Source: CAZGXQ01 sp964530195
Lineage (GTDB): Bacteria; Patescibacteriota; Minisyncoccia; Minisyncoccales; GBS-2
Assembly: GCA_964530195.1 (NCBI GenBank)
Contig: CAZGXQ010000015.1
Coordinates: forward strand, 1 to 6,196
DNA: 6,196 bases
Direction of reading: 5' to 3'
The stretch's first letter is position 1; each line of letters starts with the position of its first letter. The position numbers and the translations under genes are program-made. Of the stretch, positions 1 through 3,791 are shown in pieces. Below the pieces are notes generated by a model. The model was not told where the DNA came from. It was given only the letters and a program-made list of their open reading frames with translations, and did not search any database.

Positions 1-981
1 GATGTTTATTGGGGAACAAAATTAGCTTGTTTGGAAATGATAAAATCAGGAATTACCACTTTCAATGAAATGTATTTTTATCCAAAAGCACAAATTGAGG
101 CAACAAAAGAAATGGGGCAGAGGGCAATTTTGGGTTTGGTTTTGGTTGATTTTTCAACAAAAGGGTGCGACAAAAAAACGATTGAAAAAATTTACACAAA
201 ACTAAAAAGTCTTTTAAAAAATTGTCCCACAATTAAATTAAGTATTGCCCCTCATGCAATTTATACAGTTTCAAAAGAAAATTTAATCTGGGCAAAAAAT
301 TTTGCAAAAAAAGAGAAGCTTTTAATTCATATGCATTTATCAGAGACAGAGAGAGAGGTTAAAGAATGCAAAAAAAAGCATAAAATGGGACCGGTTGAGT
401 ATTTAGAAAAAATTGGGTTTTTGGGTGAAAATTGCGTTTTCGCACACTCAATATGGTTATCTGAAAAAGAAATTGAAATTTTGGCAAAAAGGAAATGCTC
501 TTTAATTTATAATCCGACTTCAAACATGAAATTAGCATCTGGAATTTTTCCTTACAAAAAAGTAAAAGAAAAAGGAATTAATGTATGTTTGGGCACAGAT
601 GGACCCGCTTCAAATAACTCTCTAAATTTCTTTTTTGAAATGAAAATCGCTTCTTTATTACAAAAAATATCTAACATGGATCCCCAAATTTTGCCAGCAA
701 GAGAGGTGATAGGACTTGCAACAAAAAATGGAGCAAAAGCCTTAAAAATTGATTCTGGAGAAATTAAAGTTGGAAAATTAGCAGATTTAATTTTGATTGA
801 TTTGAATAAAATTTCACTTTTTCCAAAAGAAAATTTAATTTCAAACTTGGTTTTTTCAGCAAATCCAGATTGTGTTTCTGATGTAATTTGCAATGGAAAA
901 ATTTTAATGAGAGATGGAATAATAGAGAACGAGAAAACTATTTTGAATAAGGCGAAGGAATTCAAAGTTGACTTTTTTTAA
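1..981 (+). CDS. mtaD: 5-methylthioadenosine/S-adenosylhomocysteine deaminase, 5' end missing
   Basis: The frame is open from base 1, so the gene begins before the window; the TTG at 31 is internal, since the codons before it read DVYWGTKLAC, which fits the family. 326 residues are visible; family members have about 400-440, so some 85-100 N-terminal residues, including the HxH metal site, are missing. It is a cytosolic amidohydrolase-fold enzyme that deaminates methylthioadenosine and S-adenosylhomocysteine to the inosyl compounds, in methionine salvage and SAH removal. Seen here: APHAIYTVS near 250, HMHLSET with the metal His codon at 334 and substrate Glu codon at 343, FAHSIWL with His codon at 445, YNPTSNMKLASG near 510-545, and LGTDGPASNNSLN with the metal Asp codon at 598. 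The stretch around 586-665 closely resembles what I recall of Thermotoga maritima TM0936. The C-terminal part (about 760-980) is the usual beta-sandwich segment. Chlorohydrolase/guanine deaminase relatives are the alternative, less likely given the motifs. No hairpin terminator follows. Confidence 0.9.
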   Translation, partial: DVYWGTKLACLEMIKSGITTFNEMYFYPKAQIEATKEMGQRAILGLVLVDFSTKGCDKKTIEKIYTKLKSLLKNCPTIKLSIAPHAIYTVSKENLIWAKNFAKKEKLLIHMHLSETEREVKECKKKHKMGPVEYLEKIGFLGENCVFAHSIWLSEKEIEILAKRKCSLIYNPTSNMKLASGIFPYKKVKEKGINVCLGTDGPASNNSLNFFFEMKIASLLQKISNMDPQILPAREVIGLATKNGAKALKIDSGEIKVGKLADLILIDLNKISLFPKENLISNLVFSANPDCVSDVICNGKILMRDGIIENEKTILNKAKEFKVDFF

Positions 982-996
982 ATTTTTGAAGATAAT
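968..996 (+). promoter_or_regulatory. Predicted sigma70 promoter for the DUF6390-like gene
   Basis: The -35 is TTGACT at 968-973 (5 of 6 to consensus) and the -10 is GATAAT at 991-996 (5 of 6), with a 17-bp spacer. The -35 lies in the last codons of mtaD. A start near 1003 would give a leader of about 19 bases that carries the Shine-Dalgarno site. AT-rich DNA yields chance matches, but both boxes and the spacing agree. Confidence 0.55.
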
Positions 997-1010
997 ATTT
1001 TTATTCTAAA

Positions 1011-1017
1011 AGGAGGT
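1011..1017 (+). promoter_or_regulatory. Strong Shine-Dalgarno site, fixes the start at 1022
   Basis: AGGAGGT lies just upstream of the ATG at 1022. An in-frame GTG at 1016 would extend the protein by two residues, but it lies inside the ribosome binding site and so cannot be the start. Confidence 0.9.
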
Positions 1018-1021
1018 GGAA

Positions 1022-1663
1022 ATGAGTCTTGAGTTATTAGCGAGATATTTGGTGGGATGTCCCGACATCAAAAAAGGGAAAAAGTTTCTTGAAACATTTT
1101 TAGAAGGAAAACCTACTCCAAAAGCTCTCATAATAGAAATCACCCAAAAAACGCCCACACTTTATACAGCTCTTTCCATTATCGGCGAGGAACTCAAACA
1201 GAGCCCCTTTTCTTCAGATGTTATTGAAGCATATTTCCTTGGGACCCCTTGTCTTTCTCACGAAATAGCAAGAAAAATCTTGGAAAAACTAGGTTTGCCA
1301 GAAAAAGTAATTGAAAATTTGCCTTCTTGGGTAAGGCCCGTTCACAATCACCTTGTTTTTATTTTGTTACAACCTCTTTTTTCTGAAGATCTTCTTAATA
1401 CTTGTTTTGTGAGGCCAGGAAGAGTTTTAGAAGTTTTCGAAGAAAAGGCTAAAGTGAGCACGATTTTGATTGGAAGACAAAACAATCGTTTTTATTTAAG
1501 GGGAGATATTATTGAGTATCCTAGGCACTTTTCCCCGATAAAAAGAGACGATCAAGTGGCCGTTCATTGCGGAGTAATTACCCAGAATCTTACTGAAGCT
1601 CAAGTTGTAATATTAACTTTTGATCTTTTATCAATTATTAACCATCTCTCTTGCACAGAGTAA
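1022..1663 (+). CDS. Uncharacterised protein, DUF6390-like
   Basis: A 213-residue protein without signal peptide or clear membrane segment, so probably cytosolic. No function is known to me. The pattern resembles the uncharacterised DUF6390 family as I remember it: VIEAYFLGTPCL (residues 67-78, like the family's VVEAYWVGN), PVHNHLVF (106-113, like HHSFHVF), a small segment CFVRPGRV (128-135), GDIIEY (161-166), and a C-terminal block VAVHCGVITQNLTEAQ (179-194) ending in LLSIIN. Conserved candidates for a functional site are the histidines at 108, 110 and 182. The N-terminal half is helix-rich; the middle (about 130-165) looks like beta strands. It has its own predicted promoter, a perfect Shine-Dalgarno site and a strong terminator, so it is probably transcribed alone or with read-through from mtaD. 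Its GC, about 37% by hand count, is above that of its neighbours, a weak hint of transfer. The protein call is firm, the family assignment is from memory. Confidence 0.85.
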   Translation: MSLELLARYLVGCPDIKKGKKFLETFLEGKPTPKALIIEITQKTPTLYTALSIIGEELKQSPFSSDVIEAYFLGTPCLSHEIARKILEKLGLPEKVIENLPSWVRPVHNHLVFILLQPLFSEDLLNTCFVRPGRVLEVFEEKAKVSTILIGRQNNRFYLRGDIIEYPRHFSPIKRDDQVAVHCGVITQNLTEAQVVILTFDLLSIINHLSCTE

Positions 1664-1671
1664 AAAAATCT

Positions 1672-1699
1672 GGCCTCCATTTTGGAGGCCTTTTGATTT
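1672..1699 (+). terminator. Intrinsic terminator after the DUF6390-like gene
   Basis: A perfect 7-bp GC-rich stem, GGCCTCC at 1672-1678 and GGAGGCC at 1684-1690, closes a 5-base loop and is followed by TTTTGATTTTT. It starts 8 bases after the stop codon. The T tail overlaps the -35 box of the ilvE promoter. Confidence 0.88.
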
Positions 1700-1721
1700 T
1701 TCTGAGATTTTATTGTATAGT
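1693..1721 (+). promoter_or_regulatory. Predicted sigma70 promoter for ilvE
   Basis: The -35 is TTGATT at 1693-1698 (4 of 6) and the -10 is TATAGT at 1716-1721 (5 of 6), with a 17-bp spacer. A start near 1728 gives a leader of about 26 bases. A strong terminator lies immediately upstream, so ilvE needs its own promoter. No attenuator or T-box fits in so short a leader. Confidence 0.65.
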
Positions 1722-1740
1722 TAAATAGTACCTTAAAAAA

Positions 1741-1749
1741 AGGAGGTGA
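1741..1749 (+). promoter_or_regulatory. Strong Shine-Dalgarno site of ilvE
   Basis: AGGAGGTGA lies with its end 4 bases before the ATG at 1754. It is a near-perfect complement of the 16S rRNA tail and supports this start and a high translation rate. Confidence 0.9.
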
Positions 1750-1753
1750 AAGA

Positions 1754-2668
1754 ATGCCAGGAGTAATTTTTTTTAATGGAGAATTTGTTTCTGAGGAGGA
1801 GGCAAAAATTTCTGTGAAAACCCATGCTTTTAATTATGGAACAGGTGTTTTTGAAGGAATAAGAGCTTTTTGGAACGATAAAAAAGAACAACTTTTTGTT
1901 TTAGCTCTAAAAGAACATCTTTCAAGGTTTAAAAATTCTTGCAAAATTTTACATATTTCTCTTCCTTATTCTATTGAAGAATTAACTGAGATAGTTTTGA
2001 AACTTTTGCAAACTAATCAGTACAGGCAAGATGTTTATATTCGTCCTTTAGCTTATATAAGTTCAGAAAAAATCGGAGTAAAATTAGTCGAGTTAGATTA
2101 TGGATTAACAATTTTTGCTGTTCCTTTTGGGAGTTATTATAGAGACGAAGAGCAAGTAAAAGCGATAGTTTCTTCGTGGCGAAGGATTTCAGACAATGCA
2201 ATACCTGCTAGGGCAAAGTGTTGCGGAGCATATGTTAATTCTGCTCTAGCAAAGAGTGAAGCTTTGTTGGCTGGATTTGATGAAGCAATTGTTTTGAATG
2301 AAGATGGTCATGTAGCCGAAGCTTCTGCTGCAAATATTTTTATTATCAGAGACGGAGTTGTTGTTACTCCTCCAGTCACAAGTAATATTCTAGAAGGAAT
2401 CACAAGGGAAATTGTTATTTCTTTGTTGCAAAATGAGCTTTTGATTGAAGTTCAAGAAAGAAATATTGATAGGACCGAACTTTATGTGGCAGATGAAATT
2501 TTTGTGACAGGTACAGCTTGTAATATTTCTGCTGTTGTCGAAGTTGATCAAAGAAAAATTGGCGATGGGAAAATCGGAAAAATCACAAAAAGTTTAAGGG
2601 AGCTTTACTTTGAAATCGTTCGTGGAGAAAACCAAAAGTACTCTTTTTTGTTAACTCCAGTATATTAA
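1754..2668 (+). CDS. ilvE: Branched-chain amino acid aminotransferase
   Basis: A 304-residue, fold-type IV PLP enzyme (E. coli IlvE has 309). It transfers the amino group between glutamate/2-oxoglutarate and leucine, isoleucine or valine, the last step of their synthesis, in the cytosol. Seen here: the N-terminal FNGEFV and HAFNYGTGVFEGIRAF (24-39), LKEHLSRF (52-59), VYIRPLAY with Arg97, ARAKCCGAYVNSALAKSEA with the Schiff-base Lys155, VAEASAANIF with the PLP-nitrogen Glu189, TPPVTSNILEGITRE for the phosphate-side loop, and VADEIFVTGTACNISAV (245-261). The C-terminal KITKSLRELYFEIVRGE is typical of IlvE and speaks against D-amino-acid transaminase or aminodeoxychorismate lyase, which are shorter there. 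Cys156-Cys157 follow the lysine, an uncommon pair. The start is set by the Shine-Dalgarno site. Promoter and terminators on both sides indicate a single-gene transcript; no other branched-chain synthesis genes are in view. Confidence 0.94.
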   Translation: MPGVIFFNGEFVSEEEAKISVKTHAFNYGTGVFEGIRAFWNDKKEQLFVLALKEHLSRFKNSCKILHISLPYSIEELTEIVLKLLQTNQYRQDVYIRPLAYISSEKIGVKLVELDYGLTIFAVPFGSYYRDEEQVKAIVSSWRRISDNAIPARAKCCGAYVNSALAKSEALLAGFDEAIVLNEDGHVAEASAANIFIIRDGVVVTPPVTSNILEGITREIVISLLQNELLIEVQERNIDRTELYVADEIFVTGTACNISAVVEVDQRKIGDGKIGKITKSLRELYFEIVRGENQKYSFLLTPVY

Positions 2669-2696
2669 GGGGGCAAAAGCCCCCTTTCTTGATTTT
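2667..2696 (+). terminator. Intrinsic terminator of ilvE, overlapping its stop codon
   Basis: GGGGGC at 2669-2674 pairs with GCCCCC at 2679-2684 around an AAAA loop, and two A-T pairs extend the stem into the TAA stop (2666-2668). TTTCTTGATTTTTT follows. The 8-bp stem begins inside the stop codon. Confidence 0.9.
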
Positions 2697-2730
2697 TTAA
2701 GAGAATTTTCAATTTCAAAAAAGGTATTTT

Positions 2731-2765
2731 AAAAGCCTGTTGTTTCTTGAAAAAACTCAGGTTTT
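2731..2765. repeat. Imperfect dyad over the -35 of the toxin-antitoxin promoter, candidate operator
   Basis: Three nested arms pair: AAAA 2731-2734 with TTTT 2762-2765, CCTG 2736-2739 with CAGG 2758-2761, and GTTT 2742-2745 with AAAC 2753-2756. The 7-base centre CTTGAAA overlaps most of the predicted -35 (TTGAAA, 2747-2752). A DNA-binding protein here would block polymerase. As RNA it could instead be a weak backup terminator for ilvE, since TTTT follows the stem. The rest of the gap 2669-2784 holds the ilvE terminator and AT-rich sequence. Confidence 0.45.
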
Positions 2766-2775
2766 CGAATAATAT
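2747..2775 (+). promoter_or_regulatory. Predicted promoter of the toxin-antitoxin pair, near-leaderless
   Basis: The -35 is TTGAAA at 2747-2752 (5 of 6) and the -10 is TAATAT at 2770-2775 (4 of 6), with a 17-bp spacer. The ATG at 2785 begins only 9 bases after the -10, so transcription would start within about 0-3 bases of the start codon. There is no Shine-Dalgarno site. Confidence 0.55.
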
Positions 2776-2784
2776 TAATCTTGT

Positions 2785-3084
2785 ATGCTAAAGAAACTTC
2801 CTTCAATTTTTAAGTCTCTATTTTGGCCTTATAAATTTTCTTCAATTGATCCGGAAAAACATAAAAAAACCATCATCCTTCACACGATTAACTATGGGAG
2901 ATGGGAACATTGGCAATGGATTATCAAAAATTATGGTAGAGAAAATGTAAAAAAGATTATTGAAGAAACGCCAGCTAGTGAGTTTAGACCGAGAGCTTTG
3001 AAATTAATCTCTCTTTTATTAAAGATTAAAAAGCTAAAATATGCGACTCGAAGTGATAAAATCCGAGCAGAAAAAAATCTTTGA
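2785..3084 (+). CDS. DUF6922 protein, probable antitoxin of an AbiEii-type pair
   Basis: A 99-residue protein. The core, SLFWPYKFSSIDPEKH (11-26), a run of helices with TINYGRWEHWQWIIKNYG (34-51), and a RPRALKLISLLL segment (69-80), fits the DUF6922 family as I remember it: LFW, a DPEKH-like turn, then W-rich helices and YG. Such proteins commonly sit just upstream of an AbiEii-type nucleotidyltransferase, and the next gene here is one, overlapping it by 44 bases. By analogy with AbiEi and other small partners I infer that it neutralises the toxin or represses the operon; nothing in the sequence proves this. The C-terminal tail (about 81-99) is very basic (KIKKLKYATRSDKIRAEK) and could contact nucleic acid. 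No Shine-Dalgarno site precedes the ATG; the promoter position suggests a leaderless start. It ends in TGA, unlike the TAA of its neighbours. Confidence 0.8.
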   Translation: MLKKLPSIFKSLFWPYKFSSIDPEKHKKTIILHTINYGRWEHWQWIIKNYGRENVKKIIEETPASEFRPRALKLISLLLKIKKLKYATRSDKIRAEKNL

Positions 3085-3658
3085 AAAATTAAAGAATTTC
3101 AAAGAATATTATTTAGCTGGGGGCACAGCTTTGGCTTTTCAGATCGGGCACCGAATCTCAGTTGATTTTGATTTTTTTTCTCCAAAAGACATTCCAAAAT
3201 GTTTACTTTCAAAAATTAAAAGACTTTTTAAAGAATATAAAGTGAAAGTTGAAGTCAATAATCCTGAGCAATTAACTGTTACTTTAAACGAAGTTCATCT
3301 CACTTTTCTTAAATATCCCTTTCCAATAATTTTAAAATTAGTTAAACATCAAGGAGTAAAAATGCTATCTATACCTGAAATAGCTGCCACTAAAGCTTAC
3401 ACTATTGGGCATCAAGCTACCTTAAAAGATTATGTCGACCTTTATTTTATTTTGAAAGAAAAGCATACTACTCTTGAAAGAATAATCAATCTTGCGCAAA
3501 AAAAATTCAAAAATGAATTTAATACGCGTTTATTTTTAGAACAGTTGATTTATTTAGAGGATATTGAGGATATAGAAATTGAATATCTCAAAGAAAAGCC
3601 AACTAAAGCCCAAATCCAAAAATTTTTTGAAAAAGAAGTTTCCAAACTCAAAATTTAA
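3041..3658 (+). CDS. AbiEii/AbiGii-type nucleotidyltransferase, probable toxin
   Basis: A 205-residue member of the DNA-polymerase-beta-like nucleotidyltransferases called AbiEii (MenT-type). Characterised relatives stop growth by using an NTP to modify tRNA or another cell target, and give abortive phage defence. Seen here: YLAGGTALAFQIGHRIS (24-40) with the nucleotide-binding GG motif, VDFDFF (41-46) with the metal-binding Asp42 and Asp44, the conserved lysine in EIAATKAY (Lys118), and LKDYVDLYFIL (128-138) with Asp130/Asp133. All motifs expected of an active enzyme are present; the length is somewhat short for the family, mostly at the C terminus. The start at 3041 overlaps the upstream gene by 44 bases and has no Shine-Dalgarno site, so its translation probably depends on the upstream gene; a GTG at 3053 is a possible later start. 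The last codons (VSKLKI) lie in an A-rich TCAAA-type stretch. The target cannot be read from the sequence. Confidence 0.88.
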   Translation: MRLEVIKSEQKKIFEKLKNFKEYYLAGGTALAFQIGHRISVDFDFFSPKDIPKCLLSKIKRLFKEYKVKVEVNNPEQLTVTLNEVHLTFLKYPFPIILKLVKHQGVKMLSIPEIAATKAYTIGHQATLKDYVDLYFILKEKHTTLERIINLAQKKFKNEFNTRLFLEQLIYLEDIEDIEIEYLKEKPTKAQIQKFFEKEVSKLKI

Positions 3659-3687
3659 AATTTCTTAACCATTTTTGGCATCAAATA

Positions 3688-3709
3688 GCTCGTCACGAGA
3701 GCGTTTTTT
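3688..3709 (+). terminator. Weak intrinsic terminator after the toxin gene
   Basis: CTCG at 3689-3692 pairs with CGAG at 3696-3699 (or GCTC 3688-3691 with GAGC 3699-3702), and TTTTTT follows at 3704-3709. The stem is only 4 bp. It lies inside a wider 6-bp inverted repeat, TAACCA at 3666-3671 and TGGTTA at 3721-3726. The rest of the 133-base gap 3659-3791 holds the leuS promoter and nothing else I can identify. Confidence 0.45.
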
Positions 3710-3755
3710 AAAAAGATCTTTGGTTATTTTCGCTCAGACAGTGTTTGTTTTTTTA

Positions 3756-3784
3756 TTGAAAATCAATAACGTTTTGGTTAAAAT
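3756..3784 (+). promoter_or_regulatory. Predicted leaderless promoter of leuS
   Basis: The -35 is TTGAAA at 3756-3761 (5 of 6) and the -10 is TAAAAT at 3779-3784 (5 of 6), with a 17-bp spacer. The ATG at 3792 begins 7 bases after the -10, where transcription would normally start, so the mRNA would begin at or next to the start codon. No Shine-Dalgarno site is present, and such a leader leaves no room for a T-box. Confidence 0.65.
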
Positions 3785-3791
3785 TGAAGAT

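Noticed and set aside
31..39. TTG at 31 or ATG at 37 as the start of mtaD
   Set aside because: The frame is open to base 1 and its codons encode family-like sequence; there is no ribosome binding site, so the gene is cut by the window edge.
552..965. Open reverse-strand frame of 137 codons opposite mtaD
   Set aside because: It is the low-complexity F/K/S-rich shadow of a well-conserved gene; no ribosome binding site or recognisable domain. The reverse frames at 2013-2201, 3778-4020, 4626-4856 and 5102-5287 fail for the same reason.
982..1010. Terminator for mtaD in the T-rich stretch after its stop
   Set aside because: T runs are present but no hairpin can be drawn before them.
1016..1018. 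GTG start for the DUF6390-like gene
   Set aside because: It lies within the AGGAGGT ribosome binding site; the ATG at 1022 is correctly spaced.
3073..3084. UGA recoding (Gly) at the end of the DUF6922 gene
   Set aside because: Reading through TGA would add only two codons before TAA, and the long genes ilvE and leuS contain no in-frame TGA.
3659..3791. T-box riboswitch upstream of leuS
   Set aside because: No AGGGTGGNACCGCG-like T-box sequence, and the predicted transcript starts at the ATG.
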